Assembly: GCA_958295465.1 (NCBI GenBank)
Contig: OY282353.1
Location: 868,001-932,000 of the forward strand
DNA: 64,000 nt
Origin: an uncultured Gammaproteobacteria bacterium
Lineage (GTDB): Bacteria > Pseudomonadota > Gammaproteobacteria > HK1
Reading direction: 5' to 3'
A program made the position numbers and the translations under genes. Positions 8,522-22,000 of this stretch are shown here, one piece after another. The notes under the pieces are model-generated. The model ran no database searches. It had not been told where the DNA came from and saw only the letters and a list, made by a program, of their open reading frames with translations. Every line of letters begins with the position of its first letter. Within the stretch, counting starts at the first letter, position 1.

Positions 8522-11126
8522 ATGGACAGCGCGAGTATCTATCGGACCGTGTTCGGAGAAGGTGCGCGCCCCGACGCTTGGCAGCACAAGTTCACGACGC
8601 GCGAATGGCCGGAGATCCTGATTGCGCCGACGGGCTCGGGGAAAACGGCCGCCGTCACCCTCGGCTGGGCAGCACACCGGATGCGAGCGCCGGAGACGAC
8701 GCGGAGACGTCTCGTCTGGTGCCTGCCGATGCGCACGTTGGTCGATCAGACCGTCCGGTCGGTCAATGAGTGGTTCGAGAAGCTGAAGCAGGCCGGAGTA
8801 AACGAAAGCAACGTGCTTCCCCTACCCGAGGAAGATGTCCACGTGCTCATGGGTGGTGTCGAGTCGGCACGCTGGCTCGACCATCCCGAGCGGTCCGCGG
8901 TCATCGTCGGAACGCAGGACATGCTGCTGAGCCGCGCGCTCATGCGCGGCTACGCTTCTTCGCGCGCCATCTGGCCGATGGAGTTCGCGCTTCTCCACGA
9001 GGACACGCAGTGGGTGTTCGACGAAGTGCAGCTCATGAGCGCAGGACGCGCTACCTCGGTCCAGCTCGAAGCGTTTCGGCGATGCGAGGCCGCTCGCGCT
9101 GCGCGAAACGGCGGTCTGCGGAGCCGCCCGGCACGCAGCCTGTGGATCTCCGCGACACTCGATCCGAAGTGGCTCCGGACCGTGGATTACTCTCCGCCGG
9201 CTCCGAGGGAGGGCGATCCGCGGGCGGAAGATGGCGATCGGCTTTGGGAGGTCGAGCCGCGGCCGGAGGACGATCGGCTTTGGCGACTCACGACCGCGAA
9301 GAAGACCCTGAGCCGGGCGAATACAGTGCCGGCCACCGCCGGGACCGCCGACATCGGCGCCTATGTCGGCAAGCTCGCGGATTCTGTGCTCGATGCACAC
9401 CAAGCCGGCCGTATGACGCTGGTGATCGTCAACCGGGTGACGCGGGCACAGGCGCTCCATGCCGCACTCGGGAAGAGGATCGAGGGGCAGGGAGAAACGG
9501 CGCCGGAACTCGCTCTCGTCCACGCGCGCTTTCGTCCTGCCGATCGCCGACGCGAGATGGCGAAACTCTCCGTCAACGGGAAGGAAAACGGCAAAGGCTC
9601 GAAGGACCTGATCGTCATATCCACCCAAGCGGTGGAGGCGGGTGTGGACATCTCCGCGGCGGTCCTGTTCACGGAGCTCGCGCCCTGGCCTTCCATGGTG
9701 CAGCGCTTCGGCCGTGCAAACCGCTACGCGGAACTGGAGGATGGCGCCGATGTCCGCTGGATCGATCTTCTCGAGGGACAAGAGGACGAAAAGAACGCGG
9801 CGGAGCTCGCGCTTCCCTACACGATCGAAGAGATGAAGGCCGCTCGACAGCACTTGTTGCGGCTTGCCGACGTCGCCCCGGCGGCACTCCCCGCGCCAGG
9901 TGACGTCGATCCCCCGCGGCGGGTCATCCGCCGGAAGGATCTCGATGATCTCTTCGATACCGATCCGGATCTCACGGGCTTCGACGTGGACATCTCGCCC
10001 TACGTCCGCGATGCCGCCGACACCGACGTCCATGTCTTCTGGCGCGCGCTCTCCTCCATCGGTGACGATCCACCCCGCCCGCGGGCAGAGGAGCTCTGCG
10101 CGATCCCGATCGGCGCTGCCAGGGATTGGATCAGGAAGGCAGGCAAACGCGGAAAGCGCAACGCTCCGGTGTTCGTTCGCGACCCCCAATGGCGGCGCGG
10201 GGACCAGCGAATCGGCGACGCCCCGCCCGGCTGGGCACGGTTGAGAGAGGACCCGTGGCCGGGGCTCACGCTGCTGGTGGACGTCACGGCAGGCGGTTAC
10301 AGGGAGGCGTCGGGTTTCACCGGTGATCCGGCGGACACCCGAATCCCCGTGACGCCCCCCGAGGAGCAACAAACCACGACAACCGGTGTCCCGCGGGATC
10401 TGCAACCCGATGCAGGCGGCGAAGCGGAGGGACACGACGAAGACCCCCGTAGCGAGATCGGCGTTCCAGTATCCCTTGCCGCCCACCTCGGGCACGTCGC
10501 CGAGGAGGCGGAGAAGCTATGCGAAAAGCTCGAAGTCGACCCCGGGACCCGTACCGCAATCGTGCGAGCGGCCCGCTGGCACGATCTGGGCAAGGCACAC
10601 GAAGTCTTCCAGAACACGATGCGCCGGGGCCTCGATCCAAACGAGTTTCCGGACGACCATCTTCTCGCCAAGACAACCAGGAAAAACCTGCGCCACGAAC
10701 GACCATACTTCCGTCATGAGCTCGTATCCGCGCTCGCCTTCCTCGCCCATGAGAACTGGTCCCGGGAAGCCGACCTCGCCGCGTACCTCGTCGCCGCCCA
10801 TCATGGGAAGGTACGAATGAATCTGCGCGCTCTGCCGCGTGAACGTGCGCCGTCGGACAAGGATCAAGCCGGCGCACGCTTCGCACGCGGGGTATGGGAA
10901 GCCGACGAGTTGCAGCCGTTCGACCTGGGCGGCGGTGAACAGTGGGAGGGCGGCAATCTCACCCTCTCGGTGATGGAGCTCGGATGGAGCGAGGTGACAC
11001 GAGAGAGCTGGACGGAGCGCACGCGGGACCTTCTCACCCGTTATGGTCCGTTCCGCCTTGCGTGGATGGAAACGCTGGTGCGCGTCGCCGACTGGCGGGC
11101 CTCCAACAAAGAACAAGAGAAGCGTT

Positions 11127-11140
<14 letters not shown>
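8522..11140 (+). CDS. cas3: Cas3 helicase-nuclease, type I-G, module 2
   Basis: Signature interference enzyme: unwinds and degrades DNA marked by the crRNA complex. 872 residues. The helicase comes first, with Walker A APTGSGKT at residues 35-42 and motif II as WVFDEVQLMSAG near residue 165. A conserved ISTQAVEAGVDIS segment and a QRFGRANR motif VI lie near residues 365-400. The HD domain is C-terminal, as in I-G: HDLGKAHEVFQ near residue 690, RHELVSAL and AAHHGK further on, ending RVADWRASNKEQEK. The ATG at 8522 has an upstream GGAGAGAGGG-type ribosome site; a longer in-frame ATG at 8441 lacks one. The stop overlaps csx17 by 14 bp. Confidence 0.93.
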
Positions 11141-14487
<3,347 letters not shown>

Positions 14488-14491
14488 GAAG

Positions 14492-16162
14492 ATGTTCGCG
14501 CTCGTTTTCCGCTTCCCGGCCGGTCGCTACCACGCGACACCGTGGGGGCGGAACGTCAATGAAGCCGACGTTGCCTGGCCGCCCGAACCCTGGCGCCTGC
14601 TTCGCACCCTCATCGCCGCCTATTGGCGAAAGGGCGACCGCGAACGTTGGCCCGAAGAGTATCTTGCGGGTTTGATCGATACGCTGGCTGGATCGCTCCC
14701 CGTTTACCGCCTGCCGGAAGGCGCGATCCATGCACATACCCGCCATTACATGCCGATCGGAACGATCGACAAGGGCCGTGAGAAAACGTCGCTGGTCTTT
14801 GATGCGTTCGTCCGCCTGCCGGAACGAGGGATGGTCGTGGCGGCTTGGCAGGATGTGACGCTGGAAGGCGACCTGTTCGCTCTTGCCACCGATCTCGCTG
14901 CGGCCATCGGTTATCTCGGTCGCGCCGAAAGCTGGACGGAGTGCGAGGCTCTCGCCGATTGGCGGGACGAGGCCAATTGCGGCCCCGTGGACACGGGATT
15001 TTCCGGCGATCCAGTGCGGCTTCTCGCGCCTTTCCAGCCTGAGACGTATGCCACCGAACGCAGACGCTTGATCGCAGGCGCAAGAGAGCGTATCCGCACG
15101 TCGGCAAAAAAGCCGTCTTCACCGAAGAAGCCCGAAACCGTGGTTGCAAAAGTGTTCCAGAGCAGGAGGAGCGGGATGGACACCTTGCCGAAGCGCCTCG
15201 TCGACGCCCTCAATCTCGACACGGCGGACTATCAGGACCGGGGTTGGAGCCGCCCTCCTGCCGCTCGCGAGGTCGTCTACGCCCGCGAAGCGAAAGTCGC
15301 CGCCGGGGTCATGTCCCGGGTCTCCGCTCGCCGGGGCGGATCGGGCGCCAAGCCGAAGCCACTGCCCACGGTCGCCCGATTCCTCCTCGCCGGCCGTCCT
15401 CGCCCTCGGATCGAGGACACTGTCAGGATCGGAGAGCTCATGCGCCTCGCTGCGCTCTCGCAGTTCGGCTGGCGATACGACAGCGCAAAAGGTCGCAAGA
15501 TTCCGAAAGCACCATGGCAAGTTTCAGGGCGTGACACCGACGGCAACCGACTGAAGGACCCTGCGCACGTCCATGCGTTCTGGCTTCCGGAAGACACGGA
15601 TTCGGACGGCCTGATCGATCATGTTTCGGTCTTCATCGCAAGTGGTATCGACGATGACGTCCGCGCCAGGCTCGATCGCATTACCCGCCTCTGGCTGCCG
15701 CCGAAACAACGAGCAGAAGAAGTCGAAGTTGAGGACGCGAGCGCGATGGAATGGCGACTCGCCCTGGAGGGTTTCGGCCAGCCCCCCGACTTTTCCGAGG
15801 GTGCGCGCATATTCGGCACCTCGGCAAGGTGGCGGAGTGTTACGCCTTTTCTGGCTGCCGGCCACCTCAAGACCGCAGGCCATGCCGGCGAGGCTCGCCG
15901 CCTGATAAGGCGTCGTGGAATGGATACACGGCTTGGCTTCAGTGTTGCCGACGTCTCAGTGACGGAGCTGCAAGAAATATCCTCCGGCGGAACCGGGCGC
16001 CGGGCTATTCACTTCCACCGTTTCCGTTCGCGCGGCCGGGAGGAGCAACCGGACGCGACTGGCGCTCTCCTCGATATCGTTTTTCCGAAACCAGTCGAAG
16101 GGCCGATCGTTCTTGGATACGGAAGCCATTTCGGCCTCGGACTCTTCACCGCTGTTGATTGA
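14492..16162 (+). CDS. csb2: Cas5-Cas6 fusion Csb2, module 2
   Basis: A 556-residue Csb2 (GSU0054 family), the normal length, predicted to bind the 5' crRNA handle through its Cas5-like half and to cut repeat hairpins with its Cas6-like half. The N-terminus MFALVFRFPAGRYHATPWG parallels that of module 1, and the C-terminus VLGYGSHFGLGLF has the Gly-rich loop typical of RAMP proteins. There is no PRTase insertion: the sequence passes directly from the Cas5-like part through a Lys/Pro-rich linker (about residues 195-215) to the second half. It is the last effector gene. A relic of the PRTase module follows 42 bp downstream. Confidence 0.9.
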   Translation: MFALVFRFPAGRYHATPWGRNVNEADVAWPPEPWRLLRTLIAAYWRKGDRERWPEEYLAGLIDTLAGSLPVYRLPEGAIHAHTRHYMPIGTIDKGREKTSLVFDAFVRLPERGMVVAAWQDVTLEGDLFALATDLAAAIGYLGRAESWTECEALADWRDEANCGPVDTGFSGDPVRLLAPFQPETYATERRRLIAGARERIRTSAKKPSSPKKPETVVAKVFQSRRSGMDTLPKRLVDALNLDTADYQDRGWSRPPAAREVVYAREAKVAAGVMSRVSARRGGSGAKPKPLPTVARFLLAGRPRPRIEDTVRIGELMRLAALSQFGWRYDSAKGRKIPKAPWQVSGRDTDGNRLKDPAHVHAFWLPEDTDSDGLIDHVSVFIASGIDDDVRARLDRITRLWLPPKQRAEEVEVEDASAMEWRLALEGFGQPPDFSEGARIFGTSARWRSVTPFLAAGHLKTAGHAGEARRLIRRRGMDTRLGFSVADVSVTELQEISSGGTGRRAIHFHRFRSRGREEQPDATGALLDIVFPKPVEGPIVLGYGSHFGLGLFTAVD

Positions 16163-16204
16163 TACTCTGGCCGGACAAGCTGGATTTCCAGTAAGGAAAC
16201 CGAC

Positions 16205-16543
16205 ATGATGACCTCCGACGACGACATGAATCAGACCTCGAAAAGGCACTGGCCGACACCGGCTTTCTTCGCCCACTCCTTCGATTACCTTACTCAATCA
16301 GAGGCTCGGTATCTCGCCCGCTCCCCGGATGTTGACACGATCCGAAATCGACTTGTTTCGGAAATGCCGGGAAGAGGTCGTCCAGGTAACACGCAAAGAC
16401 CTTGCGAGCAAAGACGAGACGAAAGAAACTTCCTCCCAAGACAGGAATTGAAGAAGCAGATCGTCATATCGAGCACATCATTTAACAGAACCAACGTTAC
16501 AGCAATTTCCTGCCAACGCACCCCATGCAGGCGCCGGGGATGA
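16205..16543 (+). pseudogene. Relic of the PRTase module (C-terminal fragment)
   Basis: This 112-codon frame contains only the tail of the PRTase found inside csb2 of module 1: FDYLTQSEARYLARSPDVDT at about residues 26-45, matching FDCLAQSEARYLARSPDVDT there. Everything before it, including the PRPP loop, is missing; the first 20 or so codons are unrelated. Similarity fades after about 16440. It has its own ribosome site (AAGGA before 16205) and sits between csb2 and cas4-cas1, where it could be co-transcribed. It is best read as a decayed copy rather than a functional enzyme. Confidence 0.7.
16329..16451 (+). CDS. Nested 40-residue ORF in the PRTase relic
   Basis: It begins MLTRSEIDLFRK and is homologous to the nested ORF at 6096-6191 (both MLT..EIDL, later LASK). 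It runs nine residues longer, with a Lys/Thr/Ser-rich end (KETSSQDRN). It overlaps the PRTase tail in the +1 frame. It is the only frame of this relic that is still complete. Function unknown. Confidence 0.4.
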   Translation: MLTRSEIDLFRKCREEVVQVTRKDLASKDETKETSSQDRN

Positions 16544-16552
16544 AAGGAGCCA

Positions 16553-18439
16553 GTGTCGGTGCCGGACACCCCCCAACAAGGCGAACTACCGCTGGAAGCG
16601 CCGCCCCTGCCGGAGGACGCGCCCTTTCTGCCGGCGCGCATGGTGAACGAGTACGTCTATTGCCCGCGTCTGGCCTACCTCGAATGGGTGCAGGGCGAGT
16701 GGGCGGAGAGCGCCGACACCGTCGAGGGCGCCCACGCCCATCGCCGAGTCGATCGCGAGGATCGGCCGTTGCCGCCGGCCGACGCCCTCGGGGAAGCGGA
16801 TCGGCCGCGCACCCGCTCCGTCACCCTGTCATCGCGCCGGCTCGGCCTGGTCGCCAGGATTGATCTGGTCGAGAGCGACGGCGAGAGCGTCGTACCCGTC
16901 GACTACAAGCGCGGCAAACGGCCGCACGTCGCCACCGGCGCTTACGAGCCAGAGCGCGTACAGCTTTGTGTTCAGGGCTTGTTGCTGGAGGAGAACGGCT
17001 ACCGCTGCACCGAGGGCGTGCTGTACTTCGCCGAGAGCCGCGAACGGGTACGCGTCGTTTTCGACGAGGAGTTGCGGGAGGCGACCCGGGGAGCGATCGG
17101 CGGGCTGCGCCTGGTTGCCGCCGGGGGCCGCATTCCCCCGCCGCTCCGCGACAGCCCCAAATGCCCGCGTTGCTCGCTCGTCGGCATCTGCCTGCCCGAC
17201 GAGGTCAACCACTTCCACCGCACGGGCGCCACGCCCCGGCCGATCGCCGTGCGGCGTGACGAGGCGCTTCCGCTCTACGTCCAGGCCAACAACGTGCGCC
17301 TCGCCAAGAAGGGCGAAACCATCACCCTCACCGAGGAAGACGGCCCCACCACGACCGCGCGCCTCATCGACGTCTCGCAAGTCGTGCTGATGGGCAACGC
17401 CAGGATGACGACGCCGTGCCTGCACGCGCTGATGCGCCGCGAGATCCCCGTCACCTGGCACAGCTACGGCGGCTGGTTTCTCGGCCATACGGTGGGGCTC
17501 GGCCACAAGAACGTCGAGTTGCGCGAAGCACAGTATCGCGCCAGCTTCACCCCGGCCGTCTCGCTCGCCGTCGCGCGCTCACTGGTCGCCGCCAAGGTGC
17601 GCAACTCCCGCACGATGATGCGGCGCAACTGGCGTGGAGATGAGCACGAGCGCGAGCTGGTGCTCAAGACCCTGCGGCGGCTCGCCGATCGGACGCGCCA
17701 CGCACGCGACGCCGACACCCTGCTCGGACTCGAAGGCGAAGCGGCGGCCGTCTACTTCCGCGCCTTCGCCGGGCTGCTCAGGGCGCCAGCGGCGGTGCCC
17801 GTGACGGACCATGCGCAGTGCGCAGTACATCAGCCCAGCGGGGAGACAGTGCCCGTAACGGCGCCCGCGACAGGTGCCGAAGGCGGTATTGGCGCCGCCG
17901 GTGAGGGGGCACCCGCGACGGGGGCTGAGCCTGCCGCCGACAACACCGGCGGTGCGACTCCCCTGCCGGCATTCCGGTTCGACCGGCGCAACCGGCGCCC
18001 GCCGACCGATCCGGTCAACGCGCTCCTCTCCTTCGCCTACTCCATGCTGACCCGGACCTTCACCGTGACGCTCAGCGCCATCGGCTTCGACGTCTACCGC
18101 GGCTTCTACCACCGGCCCCGCTACGGCCGCCCGGCGCTCGCCCTGGACCTGATGGAGCCGTTCCGCCCGATCGTTGCAGATTCGACGGTGCTGCAAGCGA
18201 TCAACAACGGCGAGGTGAAGCCGGGCGACTTCCTTCACGGCGGCGCCGGCACGGCGCTCAAGTCCGCCGGTCGCAAACGCTTCATCGCCGCCTTTGAACG
18301 CCGGCTCGCCCAGGAGACGACGCACCCCATCTTCGGCTACCGCCTGACGATGCGGCGCCTGATCGAGGTGCAGGGGCGGCTGTTCGGCCGATACCTGATG
18401 GGAGAGATCAAGGAGTATCCGCACTACCTGCCACGCTGA
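16553..18439 (+). CDS. cas4-cas1: Cas4-Cas1 fusion, spacer acquisition
   Basis: The fused adaptation enzyme typical of type I-G. Cas4 trims and orients prespacers by PAM; Cas1 integrates them at the leader. The Cas4 half (about residues 25-225) shows VNEYVYCPRLAYLEW, the PVDYKRGK nuclease motif and the Fe-S cysteines in CPRCSLVGIC. The Cas1 half (about 235-628) shows LGLEGEAAAVYF (catalytic Glu), GFYHRPRYGRPALALDLMEP (catalytic His and Asp/Glu region) and the family end GEIKEYPHYLPR. Between YFRAFAGLL and FRFDRRNRRPPTDPVNALL there is a low-complexity Ala/Gly/Thr/Pro insertion of roughly 65 residues that ordinary Cas1 proteins lack. The start is GTG, with AAAGGAG 5 bp upstream; length 628. Confidence 0.93.
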   Translation: MSVPDTPQQGELPLEAPPLPEDAPFLPARMVNEYVYCPRLAYLEWVQGEWAESADTVEGAHAHRRVDREDRPLPPADALGEADRPRTRSVTLSSRRLGLVARIDLVESDGESVVPVDYKRGKRPHVATGAYEPERVQLCVQGLLLEENGYRCTEGVLYFAESRERVRVVFDEELREATRGAIGGLRLVAAGGRIPPPLRDSPKCPRCSLVGICLPDEVNHFHRTGATPRPIAVRRDEALPLYVQANNVRLAKKGETITLTEEDGPTTTARLIDVSQVVLMGNARMTTPCLHALMRREIPVTWHSYGGWFLGHTVGLGHKNVELREAQYRASFTPAVSLAVARSLVAAKVRNSRTMMRRNWRGDEHERELVLKTLRRLADRTRHARDADTLLGLEGEAAAVYFRAFAGLLRAPAAVPVTDHAQCAVHQPSGETVPVTAPATGAEGGIGAAGEGAPATGAEPAADNTGGATPLPAFRFDRRNRRPPTDPVNALLSFAYSMLTRTFTVTLSAIGFDVYRGFYHRPRYGRPALALDLMEPFRPIVADSTVLQAINNGEVKPGDFLHGGAGTALKSAGRKRFIAAFERRLAQETTHPIFGYRLTMRRLIEVQGRLFGRYLMGEIKEYPHYLPR

Positions 18440-18560
18440 GCGCGCGGATTCCGACCGGACGGACAACACGAGGACCGGGTGAAACACTTGGCCTCGACGG
18501 TCCGGGCGCAGAGTGCACGCCCCTCGACCGGTCGGACAACACGGGCAGCAGGAAGGGAGA

Positions 18561-18851
18561 ATGGACGAACGCCTGTACATCGTCACCTACGATATCGCCA
18601 GCCGGCGCCGCTGGCGCCACGTCTTTCGGACGATGGAAGGCTACGGGGAGTGGCTGCAACTCTCCGTCTTCCAGTGCCGCCTGACGGCCAAGCAGCGGGT
18701 GGAAATGGTGGCGGCACTGGACACGCTCATCCACCACGGTGATGATCACGTCCTAATTGTCGACCTGGGACCGGCGGACAAGGTGTCGCCACGGGTCGAG
18801 AGCCTGGGCAAGCGCTTCGACGCCGTCGCGCGCGAACCGATCATCGTCTGA
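18561..18851 (+). CDS. cas2: Cas2 adaptation protein
   Basis: Cas2 forms the dimer at the centre of the Cas1-Cas2 integrase. 96 residues, the family's usual length. The first beta-strand LYIVTYDIAS carries the conserved Asp, and LQLSVFQCRL is the central strand. The ATG at 18561 follows GGAAGGGAGA; a longer frame from 18513 has no ribosome site. It is the last cas gene; the leader begins just after it. Confidence 0.93.
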   Translation: MDERLYIVTYDIASRRRWRHVFRTMEGYGEWLQLSVFQCRLTAKQRVEMVAALDTLIHHGDDHVLIVDLGPADKVSPRVESLGKRFDAVAREPIIV

Positions 18852-18960
18852 CGAAGCGCCGTGGAGGAAGGGAGAGTCATACGAGCACCGTTCGCCGCAG
18901 GGAAACGAGCGCTCAGGTAGTGCGAAGTATCGCGGGAGTGCTCGAAACACGCTAACTCAT

Positions 18961-18972
18961 TGTTTCGAAACA
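18961..18972. promoter_or_regulatory. Perfect 12-bp palindrome in the leader
   Basis: TGTTTCGAAACA is a perfect dyad about 120 bp before the first repeat and immediately upstream of the A-rich tract. It could be a repressor or bending-protein site. No known regulator is assigned. Confidence 0.45.
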
Positions 18973-18990
18973 GCTCTTTAACAAAAAGGA

Positions 18991-19064
18991 GGCAGATACG
19001 AGTCCATGATCAACCAGCCAAGCGTGCACTTGAGCGCAGCGCTCGCAATCATGGGTAATCTGCC
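18991..19064 (+). other. Long nested inverted repeat in the leader
   Basis: The outer arms GGCAGAT (18991) and ATCTGCC (19058-19064) pair perfectly, inner arms CATGAT and ATCATG pair next, and the centre holds GAGCG-CAG-CGCTC (19032-19044). Together they can form a 74-nt stem-loop or cruciform. It ends 28 bp before the first repeat, so it would also be present in the 5' end of the pre-crRNA if transcription starts upstream. Confidence 0.5.
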
Positions 19065-19092
19065 TGTATCCTCCGGGACTTGCGGGAATCCG

Positions 19093-22000
19093 GTTTTCCG
19101 CGGCTTTATGCCGCGGCCTCATTGAAGCCCGGTACTGGCCGCGCCGGAGCAGAAGGCGGTGCTGGCGTTTTCCGCGGCTTTATGCCGCGGCCTCATTGAA
19201 GCGCCGAGTCCCGGATGCGCATGTGGGACGCGGTTGAAGTTTTCCGCGGCTTTATGCCGCGGCCTCATTGAAGCGCGTTGTCGATGGCCAGACGTACCAT
19301 ACCGTTCACGGTTTTCCGCGGCTTTATGCCGCGGCCTCATTGAAGCTCACCCGTTGATTGCCGGGAAGCACGAGCGGATCATGGTTTTCCGCGGCTTTAT
19401 GCCGCGGCCTCATTGAAGCGGACGCCGCCGGCTCCAATCCCACCGACCAGGTGATGGTTTTCCGCGGCTTTATGCCGCGGCCTCATTGAAGCGGCGGCAG
19501 GCCGGCCCCGCGCCCCGCCGCCAGGGCGAAGTTTTCCGCGGCTTTATGCCGCGGCCTCATTGAAGCGTCGACGGGCGCGGCTACGCCGGCTCCGTCGAGG
19601 AGGTGTTTTCCGCGGCTTTATGCCGCGGCCTCATTGAAGCGTCTCCGAGTACACCCCGCTACGCCCCGCCGAGGCGCGTTTTCCGCGGCTTTATGCCGCG
19701 GCCTCATTGAAGCTTACTGACAGGTACTTCTAAGTGGCCGGAGGGGAGACAGTTTTCCGCGGCTTTATGCCGCGGCCTCATTGAAGCGTCGGCACGCCGT
19801 CCATCGCGTTCACCACCTGGGCCGAGTTTTCCGCGGCTTTATGCCGCGGCCTCATTGAAGCGTGGTGCCGCGGCGCTGGAACACCTTCGGGCGGCGCACG
19901 TTTTCCGCGGCTTTATGCCGCGGCCTCATTGAAGCCGTCCCGATACCCGCCGACTTTTCCGCGGAACAGGTGTTTTCCGCGGCTTTATGCCGCGGCCTCA
20001 TTGAAGCCGGTAGTGTCCTCGCCAGACATGTAGGTATTTCTGATAGGTTTTCCGCGGCTTTATGCCGCGGCCTCATTGAAGCACGGCGAAGGGGGCGGGG
20101 AAGTCGCCGCTGGCCGCGCGTTTTCCGCGGCTTTATGCCGCGGCCTCATTGAAGCGTGCTGGCCGCGAACGCTGAGCAGGCGAGCGTGCTGTTGTTTTCC
20201 GCGGCTTTATGCCGCGGCCTCATTGAAGCGACCTCGTAGTTCGACAGCCGCGGGTGCTCCCCCCCGCGTTTTCCGCGGCTTTATGCCGCGGCCTCATTGA
20301 AGCCAGGTACGCATCGAGCTTCGGCAGATCGTCGCGGATGGTTTTCCGCGGCTTTATGCCGCGGCCTCATTGAAGCCGTCGCGAGTGCCGGCACTGCGAC
20401 GCGTGGGAGCTCTGTTTTCCGCGGCTTTATGCCGCGGCCTCATTGAAGCGTGAGGATCGCGGCGTTGCCGGTGGTGGCCCGTGCGATGTTTTCCGCGGCT
20501 TTATGCCGCGGCCTCATTGAAGCGCAGCGGGATGCAGACGGTCCCGCGCCTTGCGATCTCGTTTTCCGCGGCTTTATGCCGCGGCCTCATTGAAGCATGG
20601 CCAAGGACTTCATCGTCGGCATCGCCATTGGCGCGTTTTCCGCGGCTTTATGCCGCGGCCTCATTGAAGCCGCTTCCAGGGCGGCCAGTGCCGCTTCGCT
20701 GGGCGTGTTTTCCGCGGCTTTATGCCGCGGCCTCATTGAAGCCCTGGTCAGTCGCGCAATCCTGTCCGGCTGGATCTGGGTTTTCCGCGGCTTTATGCCG
20801 CGGCCTCATTGAAGCGCTGAGTACGGGGATCCCGGCGTTGGCCCTTCGACGGTTTTCCGCGGCTTTATGCCGCGGCCTCATTGAAGCAAGAAGGTACCGA
20901 TGATTCGATACACCCTCAGCCGGGCGTTTTCCGCGGCTTTATGCCGCGGCCTCATTGAAGCCTCGAAGAGACCATGACGGATGCCTGGGCGGACGGCGTT
21001 TTCCGCGGCTTTATGCCGCGGCCTCATTGAAGCGACCCGGCAAACTTGCAAACGCTTTGCCGTGGGTGCCATGTTTTCCGCGGCTTTATGCCGCGGCCTC
21101 ATTGAAGCAACGCGGCGGTCGGCCTGGCGGTGCAGGGGCGGATGGTTTTCCGCGGCTTTATGCCGCGGCCTCATTGAAGCCAGGTGCCGTTCCCGCATTG
21201 GGACGGCGTCGTGGGCAGTTTTCCGCGGCTTTATGCCGCGGCCTCATTGAAGCCTGGAAGTGCCCGGCGACGTGCGGCCGGAGGATGCAGGCGTTTTCCG
21301 CGGCTTTATGCCGCGGCCTCATTGAAGCCGCCGCCATCTACCAGCTTACCCAGGCATTGGCATCCGGGTTTTCCGCGGCTTTATGCCGCGGCCTCATTGA
21401 AGCACGGCCTGCTCCTGGTCTGCCTTCGACCTCCAGCCACACGGTTTTCCGCGGCTTTATGCCGCGGCCTCATTGAAGCGGGCTGTCCCGCGACCGTCAC
21501 GACTTGCGGGCAGATGGTTTTCCGCGGCTTTATGCCGCGGCCTCATTGAAGCTTCCGCACCTCCGACCCTTTCAGTGCCTTCAGGGTGGCCGTTTTCCGC
21601 GGCTTTATGCCGCGGCCTCATTGAAGCTGCACGCCGGACGGGTTGGCACCGCCGTTGTTCCCCTGTTTTCCGCGGCTTTATGCCGCGGCCTCATTGAAGC
21701 CTGTCGGGCAAGGACCGGCTCGTTGCCGAGTACGCGCGTTTTCCGCGGCTTTATGCCGCGGCCTCATTGAAGCCAACCGGCACTCGATGTAGACGCGATC
21801 CCCTCCCCCCGGTTTTCCGCGGCTTTATGCCGCGGCCTCATTGAAGCATGTAGCGATTTGCGACTCGTACTTCTGTACTCAGGGGTTTTCCGCGGCTTTA
21901 TGCCGCGGCCTCATTGAAGCTTGATGCCAAGGGCCTACATCCACGACGCCACGCACGTTTTCCGCGGCTTTATGCCGCGGCCTCATTGAAGCGGCGCAGA

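Larger units (their letters stand above)
18852..19092 (+). promoter_or_regulatory. CRISPR leader
   Basis: The 241 bp between cas2 and the first repeat contain the only A/T-rich stretch nearby (about 18940-18990, with CTCTTTAACAAAAAGGAGG, a common leader-type sequence in Proteobacteria). All repeats at this end are perfect, while the one altered repeat is near the far end, so new spacers enter here and transcription runs to the right. Confidence 0.8.

Noticed and set aside
18991..19064. A tRNA gene, because the fold spans 74 nt with a 7-bp outer stem
   Set aside because: There is no TTCRA-type T-loop, no plausible anticodon stem at the right place and no D-loop Gly pair; the fold is a nested hairpin.
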